A stretch of DNA of 64,000 nucleotides from Nostoc sp. NIES-4103 (lineage in GTDB: Bacteria > Cyanobacteriota > Cyanobacteriia > Cyanobacteriales > Nostocaceae): NCBI RefSeq assembly GCF_002368335.1, contig NZ_AP018288.1, positions 4,078,368 to 4,142,367 of the forward strand. Reading direction: 5' to 3'. The position numbers were made by a program, and so were the translations under genes. Shown here in pieces: positions 56,029 through 64,000 of the stretch. The stretch's first letter is position 1, and every line of letters starts with the position of its first letter. Below the pieces are notes generated by a model, which was not told the DNA's origin, did not search any database, and worked only from the letters and a program-made list of their open reading frames with translations.

Positions 56029-59000
56029 CATAATTTTGGGATTTCAGTAGATGATGTAAGCTGTGTAATAATTCCTGGGCGGTGAAGGGCTTCAACAACA
56101 TTAACTCGATGTTAATACCGTCAGTTCCTACAAATTTTTCATTGGGGTTGAATCCACTGCAAGCGATGATTTGTACTTGTGGGTTCATTTTTTGTAAGGT
56201 GCGGATTGCAGTCATTCCATCCATTTCTGGCATCATCATATCCATCAAGACTACACTAATTTGATGCTTGTGTTGGGCGTAGAGTGCGATCGCTTCGATA
56301 CCAGTACTGGCAGTGATAGCTCTGTAGTTGTAGTCTTCTAGGATAATTGTGGTAATTTCGCGAATTTGTACTTCATCATCGACAACTAAAATCAATTCCC
56401 CGTTACCTGTTGGGGGTTCTATCTCCTCTGAATTCATCGCTGGGGTTGCCTGTACTGCTGGTAAAAACAGCTTAAATTGGCTTCCTTTGCCAACTTGACT
56501 AGACACACTCACAAAACCATCATGACTTTTGATGATGCCAAGCATGGTGGAAAGACCTAATCCTGTACCTGTACCAATCTCTTTGGTAGTAAAAAATGGC
56601 TCAAATATTCTATCCAAGATTTCTGGCGGCATCCCGATTCCAGTATCGGCAACAGTAATTACCACGTAATGTCCGACTTTGGCATCAAGATTCATTCTGG
56701 CATAAGCTTCATCAATAAACATATTTTCGGTGGAAATTTTAATAGTGCCACCGTCTGGCATGGCATCACGAGCGTTGACTACTAAATTCATCAGTACTTG
56801 ATGCAGTTGTGTGATGTCTCCAGAGATTGTCCACAAATCTTCTGGTACGGCGATCGCAAATTCGATAGATTTGGGAAATGTCTGCTTGGCAATCTGGGTA
56901 ATTTCCGAAATCAGGTGTTTGATTTGGACTATCGTCCGTTCTCCTTTAAATCCTCGCGCGAAGGATAAAACTTGCTTGACTAAAGCAGCGCCGCGTTTGG
57001 CGTTGTTTTCTACAATTGTCAGCAGGTGTTGACAGCGCTCTTGGTCGTTAGCGAATTTTACTTGTATGAGTTGAGATGCTGCCAAAATTGGTGTCAATAT
57101 ATTGTTTAAATCGTGAGCAATGCCACCTGCCAAGGTACCGAGGCTTTCTAAGCGTTGACCACGGAAAAACTGTTCTTCGAGTTGTTTCTTTTGGGTGATG
57201 TCTGTATCCACAATTAAGATAGATTGGGGTTCTCCCGCAGCATCACGCATCAGTGACCAGCGGCTCTCGACGATAATTTCTTTACCAGATTTCGTTACTT
57301 TATGTAACTCACCCTGCCATGAGCCAGACTCAGTTACAGTTTTCAAAGCTGTTTCTAGTTGTGGGCCAGTTTCTTTGTACAAAATCTCAAGAGCGTCTTT
57401 GCCCATAACTTCCTCTGCTTGCCAACCGTACAGACGCTCTGCACCTTTATTCCAAAATAAGATTTGGGATTGGAAATTTCGTAAGATAATTGCGTCGGTG
57501 GTAATATCGAGTAGAGCTGCTTGTTCTTTGATTTTCTGTTCTGCTTGTTTGCGATCAGTAATGTCTCTAGTTGTACCAATCATCCGTATTGGCTCACCGA
57601 GTTCGTTATAGTAGACTTGACCTTTAACAGATAACCAGTGTATGCTGCCATCTGGCCAAATAACCCGATAATTGAATGGCGGTCTGGTTCCTTGTTTGAT
57701 CGTGTCAGCCACAAATTCAAGCATGGGTTCCAGGTCTTCTGGATGAATTAAATTGAGAAATTCTTCGTAAGCCAGAGGTGGCCCGCTTGAAAAGCCAAGC
57801 ATTGGTCTGATATTGGCAGACCAAACGCTCTCGTTGGTGAGCAGATTCCAATCCCATACGCCTATATTACCTGCTTCGAGAGCTAAACTCAGCCGCTCCT
57901 GACTCTGCCGCAATGACTCTTCTGAGCGTTTGCGTTCGGTGATATCTTCAGCAACGCCTCCATAGGAGTAAATTTTGCTTTGTTCATCTTGCATGACAAA
58001 GCCCCGATCCCAGATCCAGCGAATTGATCCGTCTGGTCGTAGGATGCGGTATTCTGTATCGGTGGCTTGTCCACGCCGCTGTTGTTCCAGTGTCGCCATG
58101 ACGCGATCGCGGTCTTCTGGATGAACAGCATCTAGCCAGGAATTAGGTTGTTCACGTAGACTTTGGCAAGTGCGACCCCAAATTTTCTCATAAGCAGGAT
58201 TGACATACAGATTGTCTGCTGACTCTAGCCCGGCAATCCAAAGCACAGCATGGGTGTTGTCTGCAAAATGGCGGAATTTCCCTTCGCTGTCCCGCAATGA
58301 CTCTTCTGAGCGTTTGCGTTCGGTGATGTCTTCGGCAATACCTCCATAGGAGTAAATTTTTCCTTGGCCATCGCGGATGGCAAAGCTGCGATCCCAAATC
58401 CAGCGGATTGAACCATCTGGGCGCAAAATGCGATATTCCAATGAAGTAGACTCACCACTGAGAAGTTGTTGGGCGAGGATTGCTCTAATGCGATCGCGAT
58501 CTTGTGGATGAATGCTGTCTATCCAAGACTCTGGCTGATGAGAGAGACTCTCACAAGAGCGACCCCAAATTTTTTCATAAGCAGGACTAACATACAAGGT
58601 TTGGTGTGGATCTGGGCTAATAATCCAGATGGCTGCATTGATATTTTCGGCAAAATGGCGGAATTTTTCTTCACTTGTTCGCAATGCTGCTTCCATGAGC
58701 TTGCGATCGGTAATGTCTCTTGCTACCCCCTGAATCTCTACAATATTTCCTGATTCATCTTTAATGCCTGCAACGTTCCATTGCACCCAGCGTGTGCCGT
58801 TAACTGTAAGTATACGTTGCTCACTAATGGTGAAGTTGTGGGGTGGCAGTGCGAGGATTGTGAGTTGTTCCCTCGCTTGTGGCATTTCATCTGGATGTAA
58901 AAACTCGCACATCTGCTTTCCACGCAACTCATCCAATGGGTAGCCCAATGTTTGACATGCTGCTGTGTTGGCAAAGGTAATTCGCTGCTGCAAATCTATG

Positions 59001-60316
59001 CGGATGATTAAGTCAGTTTGGCTTTCAACTAGCTGGCGATAGAGTTTTTCACTTTGCCGCAATGCCTCTTCAGCACGTTTACGTTCAATGATTTCCTGCT
59101 GTAAACGTTGGTTAGTAACAAGGAGTTCTGCGGTGCGTTCTATTACTCGTTGTTCTAATTCATCAGTAGCTCGGCGTAACGCTTCTTGTGTTCGTTTGCG
59201 TTCGCGTAGCGCGGCTTGCCGTTCGCTAATGTTACACAACAACCAGCGCCAGCCAATCCTTTGACACTGTGAATTGTACACGGCCGCTATTCTGATGCTA
59301 GCAGGGAAAGGTGTCCCATTGCGCGGCTTGAGGTCAATTTCCCAGTTTTGGACATTTTGTAAACTCTGTAGTTGGCTGGTCAATCTGTGGCGGTCTGACT
59401 CTGCAATAAACACAACTAATGGTTTGCCTACCAAATAGTTTTGGGGTACAGAAAGTAGGGTAGCTGCTGCATAATTAGCTTCTTGGATCACACCATGGAC
59501 ATCGGTTACCAAGTAACCATCTGGAGCAAACTCAAATAAATCCTGGTAACGCTGGCGTTCCAATTCTGCTATTTCATGGGTAAAAGCTAGTTCTTCATTT
59601 TGTTGGCGTAGTTCTTCTTCTATCACCTGGAGTTCTTCTAGGGCTTGCTGAAGTTCTCGGTTAACTTGGATGACTTCAGCAGATTGGGCATCAACCCAAC
59701 GTTTCAAATGATTGTAAGTTTGCCAGCGTACCGCCTCTATGTCCTGATTCACCCGCGCGAAATCATCTTTTGGCTGTTGTAAATGTTGCTCTAAGGCGGT
59801 AACCACACCAACCATTTTTAGAAGGTCAAAAGCTTGCAGTAGGTTCGTTTCATTGACGATTCCTATGAGTTGTTCTCGCTCATCTACAATCGGTAAATGG
59901 CTAATCTGATATTGACGCAATAGTGATAAGGCGGTGAAAATATCCTGAGATTGTGATGATCGAACCAGGCTAACAACTGGCTGTGTCATGACATCAGTTA
60001 TTTTTATCTGAGATAAATCCCTGCCTGATGCCGTAATTCTAACTATATCTGTGTTAGTTAATATTCCTAAGAGATGTCCTGCTTCTACGACCAGAATATA
60101 ACTAGTTTGCTGCTGATTCCATTTGCTAGAGACTAATGGCGAACTGAAGCTAGCTATTGATAGAGTCTCAGTACGTTGCTGACTCATCAAGATAACAGCA
60201 TCGACTACATAACTATTAGGGCAGATCGTAAGGGGAGAATAATCAATAACATCATATAAATCAGGCAAATCAATCAGCTGATCGTTGAATCGCATAGTTA
60301 ATTCGTCAATTCTCAT
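56024..60316 (-). CDS. CBS - 6xPAS - hybrid histidine kinase with receiver
   Basis: 1430 residues, no membrane helix seen. Two CBS motifs about 20-165, a coiled coil about 195-255, six PAS/PAC units about 258-1040, HisKA with phospho-acceptor His in GGIAHDLNNILTP, ATP-binding domain (LMNLVVNARDAMPDGG, GTGLGLST) and a C-terminal receiver with Asp in VVLMDMMMPEMDGM. CBS pairs usually sense adenosyl nucleotides; PAS units sense small ligands or redox state. PAS 3 and PAS 4 are close copies. The stop codon lies in a TCCCTAG repeat. Confidence 0.9.
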   Translation of the reverse strand: MRIDELTMRFNDQLIDLPDLYDVIDYSPLTICPNSYVVDAVILMSQQRTETLSIASFSSPLVSSKWNQQQTSYILVVEAGHLLGILTNTDIVRITASGRDLSQIKITDVMTQPVVSLVRSSQSQDIFTALSLLRQYQISHLPIVDEREQLIGIVNETNLLQAFDLLKMVGVVTALEQHLQQPKDDFARVNQDIEAVRWQTYNHLKRWVDAQSAEVIQVNRELQQALEELQVIEEELRQQNEELAFTHEIAELERQRYQDLFEFAPDGYLVTDVHGVIQEANYAAATLLSVPQNYLVGKPLVVFIAESDRHRLTSQLQSLQNVQNWEIDLKPRNGTPFPASIRIAAVYNSQCQRIGWRWLLCNISERQAALRERKRTQEALRRATDELEQRVIERTAELLVTNQRLQQEIIERKRAEEALRQSEKLYRQLVESQTDLIIRIDLQQRITFANTAACQTLGYPLDELRGKQMCEFLHPDEMPQAREQLTILALPPHNFTISEQRILTVNGTRWVQWNVAGIKDESGNIVEIQGVARDITDRKLMEAALRTSEEKFRHFAENINAAIWIISPDPHQTLYVSPAYEKIWGRSCESLSHQPESWIDSIHPQDRDRIRAILAQQLLSGESTSLEYRILRPDGSIRWIWDRSFAIRDGQGKIYSYGGIAEDITERKRSEESLRDSEGKFRHFADNTHAVLWIAGLESADNLYVNPAYEKIWGRTCQSLREQPNSWLDAVHPEDRDRVMATLEQQRRGQATDTEYRILRPDGSIRWIWDRGFVMQDEQSKIYSYGGVAEDITERKRSEESLRQSQERLSLALEAGNIGVWDWNLLTNESVWSANIRPMLGFSSGPPLAYEEFLNLIHPEDLEPMLEFVADTIKQGTRPPFNYRVIWPDGSIHWLSVKGQVYYNELGEPIRMIGTTRDITDRKQAEQKIKEQAALLDITTDAIILRNFQSQILFWNKGAERLYGWQAEEVMGKDALEILYKETGPQLETALKTVTESGSWQGELHKVTKSGKEIIVESRWSLMRDAAGEPQSILIVDTDITQKKQLEEQFFRGQRLESLGTLAGGIAHDLNNILTPILAASQLIQVKFANDQERCQHLLTIVENNAKRGAALVKQVLSFARGFKGERTIVQIKHLISEITQIAKQTFPKSIEFAIAVPEDLWTISGDITQLHQVLMNLVVNARDAMPDGGTIKISTENMFIDEAYARMNLDAKVGHYVVITVADTGIGMPPEILDRIFEPFFTTKEIGTGTGLGLSTMLGIIKSHDGFVSVSSQVGKGSQFKLFLPAVQATPAMNSEEIEPPTGNGELILVVDDEVQIREITTIILEDYNYRAITASTGIEAIALYAQHKHQISVVLMDMMMPEMDGMTAIRTLQKMNPQVQIIACSGFNPNEKFVGTDGINIELMLLKPFTAQELLHSLHHLLKSQNYG

Positions 60317-61390
60317 TATCTTATCGACATCAGAACGATATAGCGAAGGTTAAAGAGAGGAAACTGTTAGCAATCAGCGGTTGTCAAGTTTTAATAGGGA
60401 ATAATTCAATTTTATTGATGAATATAGCAATTTTCACATTACGAAACACAATTTACTGGCTCTAGCCTAAAGCTGAGTACATTAGTTGGGACATTGATGA
60501 AATTTTTTAATGGTCAAACTCATTCTATTGTTAAATTGAGGATAGATGATCTCCATACCTAAAAAGATTACCTTAATTAATGGTCTTCATAGTGCTATTG
60601 TCGTCAAATAAACCAAAATAGTTAGTTGCAGAATGGCGATCGCCCTTGTAGCCATGTGTAATTTTTAATTCATGTTCCTAACTACCGAAATATATTAAAA
60701 CACTTGTTAACACAAGATTTTACAGAAAAATATTTGCATATTAGCAGTAATATTAATTACTAATATCTCCTTTTAATACACAGAATGAAGATTTTATATT
60801 TAGTGTTGACAAAGTTAAATATTCTCTAAGTCCGGTCTGCGCTACATTAGCTGTCTTGCGAAAATCATAAAATAATAGCAGGTAATTCCAGAAATTTTTA
60901 TAATTTTTACTTGAAGGGGCAATTACTAGGCAAATTTATTGCACTAAGAGACGAAAGCACAATTAGCCTCAAAATAATATTAAGTTTCAAGTCTTAGGTA
61001 AGAAATTTAAGTGAAATACACTAAATATTAAATTTTGCTTCTTTTATGGCGCTTGCTCATCATCTTGGATGCCAATTGTCGTATTTTTGTAGACAAGGTA
61101 AATAGCGGCTAAAAGCCCATGCAGTGAGTAGAGATTGCTCAGGCATCGTGCTTACCTCATGCTTGCTCGTCCACAGATGTTTTCAACTGAGTCAGTAGTC
61201 AAAAGTTAGCCAAAAAAGCCATTGATGATAGTGGCGAACTTCGTTGAGGTATTACAGGAGAAAACTTTGGGACAGCGATCGCACCCGCGACTAACTTTGT
61301 TTGTAAATATTACGACGCAAGACAATCAGAAGATTATTACGATTACTATTATTACCAATTAAGAAACTTGAATACGGAGGAGAAAAATTA
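60317..61390. other. Long intergenic region without recognised gene
   Basis: 1074 bp of AT-rich sequence between divergent genes. I found no ORF with coding signs, no RNA gene and no strong repeat. A GGAGGAG ribosome site at its right end belongs to the next gene. Confidence 0.5.
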
Positions 61391-61711
61391 ATGGATTTTC
61401 AAGATTTTCTCAGACATCAATTTGCTCATATTGCCATTGGAGAATTTAAACCAGGTAAATTTGAAGCAGCAAAAAAACTTTATGAAGAAGCTGTATCAAC
61501 ATATAGCACTGGCTTTAAAGGGGCATATCTGTTGCAAGAACCAGGAACTGACAAAGGCATTTCCGTAATTTTTTGGGAAAGCGTAGAAGATATGACAGCC
61601 AATCAAAGCGAAGTTTACCAAAGTATCTTGAAAAAGATGATGCCCTTGTTTGCCGAGCCACCAGAGACTGTTGTATATGAACTCGTTTGTGAAATAAAGC
61701 CCACAGAATGA
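61391..61711 (+). CDS. Antibiotic-biosynthesis-monooxygenase-like (ABM) fold protein
   Basis: 106 residues. Pattern of a dimeric alpha/beta-barrel domain: IAIGEFKPGKFEAAKKLYEE, KGAYLLQEPGTDKGISVIFW, then ESVEDMTAN. Strong GGAGGAG ribosome site eight bases upstream. Such small proteins may be monooxygenases or stress-related ligand binders; no substrate can be inferred. Single gene. Confidence 0.65.
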   Translation: MDFQDFLRHQFAHIAIGEFKPGKFEAAKKLYEEAVSTYSTGFKGAYLLQEPGTDKGISVIFWESVEDMTANQSEVYQSILKKMMPLFAEPPETVVYELVCEIKPTE

Positions 61712-61715
61712 GGGC

Positions 61716-61812
61716 AAGGGAGATGGGATGATGAAGGAGAAATTCTATCTTTGCATCCCCCCACCCCCCTATCTCCTTATCTTCCTATCTCCTAACCTTC
61801 CTGTTTCTATCC
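61716..61812. repeat. CCCCCTATCTCC-type low-complexity tract
   Basis: C/T-rich short repeats follow the ABM-like gene. A stem (TTCTTATGGCT/AGCCATAAGGAA) follows at 61844-61878. Confidence 0.55.
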
Positions 61813-61959
61813 CCCTAACTCTGCATTGACAGACCATAGTTATTTCTTATGGCTAGAAAAACATCAGCCATAAGGAAGAAGGTTTTGAAGATACAAGAAT
61901 CAAACTGTTAATCATAAGTAAGCAGAATGGTTTTACCGGACTGTCTAAAGGCTGTTTGG

Positions 61960-62038
61960 CACAGCCGTTACGAATTAGAGTCTACTGAGGCTCCGTGTTC
62001 TTAAGAATCCCCGTCCGTTCTACGGCGGGGAGTGTCAA
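61960..62038 (+). mobile_element. Solitary IS200/IS605-type right end (omega-RNA-like remnant)
   Basis: GAATCCCC, a stem CCCCGTCCGT/ACGGCGGGG (62009-62030) and terminal AGTGTCAA (62031-62038) match the 3' end typical of cyanobacterial tnpB elements, preceded by TTAGAGTCTACTGAGGCTCC. No transposase or tnpB ORF is adjacent, so only the end remains. Confidence 0.55.
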
Positions 62039-62243
62039 ACAAGCTCGCAATCAAAAATAGTAGCTTAGCGATCGCGAAGTTGACTGATAACTGTTGACTC
62101 TCATCAAGAGTCAGCGCCAGGGTAAAATAGCGCGGTGAGACATTTTGTTGCAGGGTTCTTGGTGCTTTTTTGCTTCCCTATTTCTAGATGCTATTTTTGC
62201 ACGCAAATTTGTATCAAAATAGATTCTTCGGGGGTAAACAACA

Positions 62244-62486
62244 ATGGTTAAATTATCTAACCCTGCTCTCCACGAAGAACCCCGTCACCAACCAACACCT
62301 GTTGTTCTTCTCAAGCAAGAGCAATCTCTGCTTGATTGGTTGGAAAGTACTGGTCGATTAGTACCGCACGTATCTGTTGAATACTATTACCAAGACGAGG
62401 AAGAAGACGAGGAAGAAGATGTGGCAGAGTTCATAGATTCTGTGGATGCCTATGCTTTAGAAACTGAGGAAGTAGAGGACATTTGA
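62244..62486 (+). CDS. DUF3134-type small acidic protein
   Basis: 80 residues. The N-terminus NPALHEEPRHQPTPVVLLKQ followed by EQSLLDWLESTGRL matches the cyanobacterial DUF3134 family; the C-terminal half is highly acidic (DEEEDEEEDVAEF). Function unknown. Confidence 0.75.
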   Translation: MVKLSNPALHEEPRHQPTPVVLLKQEQSLLDWLESTGRLVPHVSVEYYYQDEEEDEEEDVAEFIDSVDAYALETEEVEDI

Positions 62487-62528
62487 GAATCGCATCCCTT
62501 GGCATAAGCTAGGGGATTCCAAATAAGG

Positions 62529-62751
62529 GACTTCCAAATGAATGGCACGCTCGTTAAGCAGAAATCCTTGATATTACTGGTGCAAGGGGTGTGGGCTGAG
62601 TGGGTGTGGGGTGTGGGGAACTTTGGAGAAGTAACCTCTGTTTCACCTCTAAGAAATGAATGGTCATTAATACTACACCCGTTACACCACCCCCAACAAG
62701 ATAGCCCAGACGAGGTTTCACGTTTTCAAGCGTGCCATTCGACTTCCAAAT
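62529..62751. mobile_element. MITE-like element with 11-bp target duplication
   Basis: GACTTCCAAAT occurs at 62529-62539 and 62741-62751, flanking perfect 12-bp terminal inverted repeats (GAATGGCACGCT at 62540-62551, complement at 62729-62740). The 201-bp body has a GTGTGGGG-rich left part and ACACCACCCCC right part. Any ORF here is incidental. Confidence 0.82.
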
Positions 62752-62935
62752 AAATATCCCATCGCTGTTGAAGCTGGGGAAGCTGGGAAAGAATAATTAG
62801 ATAATCAGTGTTACAGGCAAAAATTGGATAATTTATTTCTTGGAGTTCCCTAAACAAAGAATCAACCGCTTTGGCGAGCAGAAAAGCACAGGAGCAGGGG
62901 AAGAAAAAATATCTTGTGCAACACCAAAATGTGAA

Positions 62936-63244
62936 GGAAATATAAAGTTAATCTATAGTAGCGGTATAGACCTTGACATTGTACCCCGCACCAGCGATAA
63001 AGGTCAAGCAATGCATTTTCTGCACCAAAAGTGGAAATTTGCAGCCGAACAAACAGTTGTGTACAGTAATTCGGGCAATGATATTGCTTGGTTTGCTGTA
63101 GGCAACCAACGGTGAATCATAGTCGGGAATGCCCGCAAAGAGTTACTCCAGTAGTACAACGAGTATCCCGCTGATTACCGTTACCTAGCACAAAATTGTT
63201 GTGCAGGTGGAATACTTGAAGGATTAATATATTTTGGTTTCTAA
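62936..63244 (+). pseudogene. Decayed sucrose-phosphate phosphatase, C-terminal part
   Basis: One frame reads through the C-terminal part of sucrose-6-phosphate phosphatase: LIYSSGIDLDIVPRTSDKG, FLHQKWKFAAEQTVV, SGNDIAWFAVGNQR, then IIVGNARKELLQ and AGGILEGLIYFGF. It is broken by in-frame TGA (63113-63115) and TAG (63152-63154), each one base from the expected sense codon. The metal-binding GDSGND motif has become SNSGND. No N-terminal half is seen. It ends two bases before the ruvA start. Confidence 0.85.
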
Positions 63245-63246
63245 GA

Positions 63247-63885
63247 ATGATTAGCTATCTCAAAGGAATCGTTGCTGGTATCCAAACAATTAGCGGTAAT
63301 CGCGTTTTTCTGACTCTAGAAGTGAATGGTTTAGGGTATGATTTACAAGTTCCTCAACGCTTGGCACAGCAGTTGCCAGAGTCAGGGGGAGTAGCGCAAA
63401 TTTTTACCCATTTCCAAATTCGTGACGAAGTGCCGTTACTATATGGCTTTGCTTCGCCAGCAGAACGCGATTTATTTCGCCACTTGTTGACTGTGAGTGG
63501 TGTTGGTGCGGCATTGGCGATCGCTTTATTGGACACTTTGGAACTACCAGATTTAGTCCAAGCAATTATTGCTGCCAATACCCAAGTCTTAATTCAAGCG
63601 CCAGGAATCGGCAAGAAAACCGCAGAACGCATCTGTTTAGAATTGAAAAGCAAATTGATTGAGTGGCGCAAATCAGCAGGCTTCTTCGTCGCCACAGGTG
63701 GCCCAGCACCAGGAATTCTCGAAGAAGTGCAAATGACCCTCTTCGCTTTAGGATATACTGCCCATGAAGTCAGTCACGCCTTACATGTGGTCAGTGAAGA
63801 AATCGGACTACCCAAAGATGCCTATGTGGAAGATTGGATCAAACAAGCGATCGCTCATCTTAGTAGCGAACAAGTTGGGCAATAG
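63247..63885 (+). CDS. ruvA: Holliday junction branch-migration protein RuvA
   Basis: 212 residues, usual length. Domain I beta-barrel (MISYLKGIVAG), domain II with two helix-hairpin-helix motifs (LLTVSGVGAALAIALL and LIQAPGIGKKTAERI) that bind junction DNA, and a C-terminal domain III that contacts the RuvB motor. No ruvB or ruvC nearby, as is common in cyanobacteria. Confidence 0.96.
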   Translation: MISYLKGIVAGIQTISGNRVFLTLEVNGLGYDLQVPQRLAQQLPESGGVAQIFTHFQIRDEVPLLYGFASPAERDLFRHLLTVSGVGAALAIALLDTLELPDLVQAIIAANTQVLIQAPGIGKKTAERICLELKSKLIEWRKSAGFFVATGGPAPGILEEVQMTLFALGYTAHEVSHALHVVSEEIGLPKDAYVEDWIKQAIAHLSSEQVGQ

Positions 63886-64000
63886 TTAGTTGTCAGTTGT
63901 CATTTGTCATTTGTCAGTTGTCATTTGTCATTTGTCAGTTGTCATTAGTTATTTCCCCATCCCCCTCATCCCCTCATCCCCTCATCCCCCCATCCCCCCA
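63886..64000. repeat. TTGTCATTTGTCAG heptamers and CCCCTCAT tract
   Basis: At least ten TTGTCAK-type heptamers, then CCCCTCATCC units running to the window edge. Confidence 0.88.

Noticed and set aside
61844..61878. Terminator after the ABM-like gene
   Set aside because: The stem is good but no T-run follows and it lies 130 bp past the stop; it may be part of the degraded IS605-type element.
62538..62753. 71-residue plus-strand ORF
   Set aside because: It lies almost entirely within the inverted-repeat element and its target duplication; no ribosome site or recognisable protein.
63886..64000. Tandem heptamers as a CRISPR array
   Set aside because: Units are seven bases without spacers; a typical cyanobacterial STRR. 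No cas genes in the window.
1..64000. tRNA or rRNA genes
   Set aside because: No cloverleaf-like sequence with a T-arm consensus was seen by eye in the intergenic regions; a tRNAscan run would settle it.

Overview
The window looks like chromosome of a filamentous, heterocyst-forming cyanobacterium (Nostocales). Evidence: many GCGATCGC (HIP1) palindromes, abundant heptamer and octamer tandem repeats (TAACTCC-type, GGGACTG-type) and miniature inverted-repeat elements, a HetP-like heterocyst gene, sucrose synthase, and giant Ser/Thr-kinase/histidine-kinase and CBS/PAS hybrid kinases typical of this order.

Region 1 (1-20845) is a hybrid NRPS/PKS locus. On the minus strand, in transcription order: a loading NRPS (A-NMT-PCP-C-A-PCP), a second NRPS (C-A-PCP), and a PKS (KS-AT-cMT-KR-ACP-TE) that runs off the window at base 1. 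The pocket residues read by eye suggest Tyr-like, Ser and Leu-like, so an N-methyl-Tyr-Ser-Leu chain extended by one C-methylated malonate and released by the TE. The ketoreductase has His where the catalytic Tyr should be, so the beta-keto group may persist. Divergently transcribed are a SAM methyltransferase and a two-gene ABC exporter. Two adenylation domains carry a PilZ-like insertion, and all three megasynthase genes contain in-frame repetitive DNA, including one 146-bp inverted-repeat element with a 10-bp target duplication inside the acyltransferase.

Region 2 (21042-36960, minus strand) is a secretion and signalling block: three double-glycine leader peptides, a C39-peptidase ABC exporter, an HlyD adaptor, a small membrane protein with histidine-kinase-like traits, a LuxR-type response regulator, a CHASE2 sensor kinase and a DUF928-like exported protein. 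Upstream lies an 1849-residue Ser/Thr kinase-ATPase-GAF-histidine kinase.

Region 3 (37338-46448) holds inverted-repeat elements, a small membrane protein, an AAA-like protein that converges and overlaps by 58 bp with an AAA-like/14-WD40 protein, and then a small Cys/Pro-tailed protein followed by a secreted beta-lactamase-fold hydrolase. The last two genes are each preceded by three copies of a CCTGATTTTT-type motif at almost identical spacing, suggesting shared control.

Region 4 (46761-64000) contains a GH65 phosphorylase/beta-phosphoglucomutase fusion joined by a 9-bp minisatellite linker, sucrose synthase, the HetP-like gene, a ComFB-like gene, a DUF442-type phosphatase, a CBS/6xPAS hybrid histidine kinase, a small monooxygenase-fold protein, a DUF3134 protein, a decayed sucrose-phosphate phosphatase and ruvA. 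Calls rest on translations and motifs read by eye; no database search was possible.
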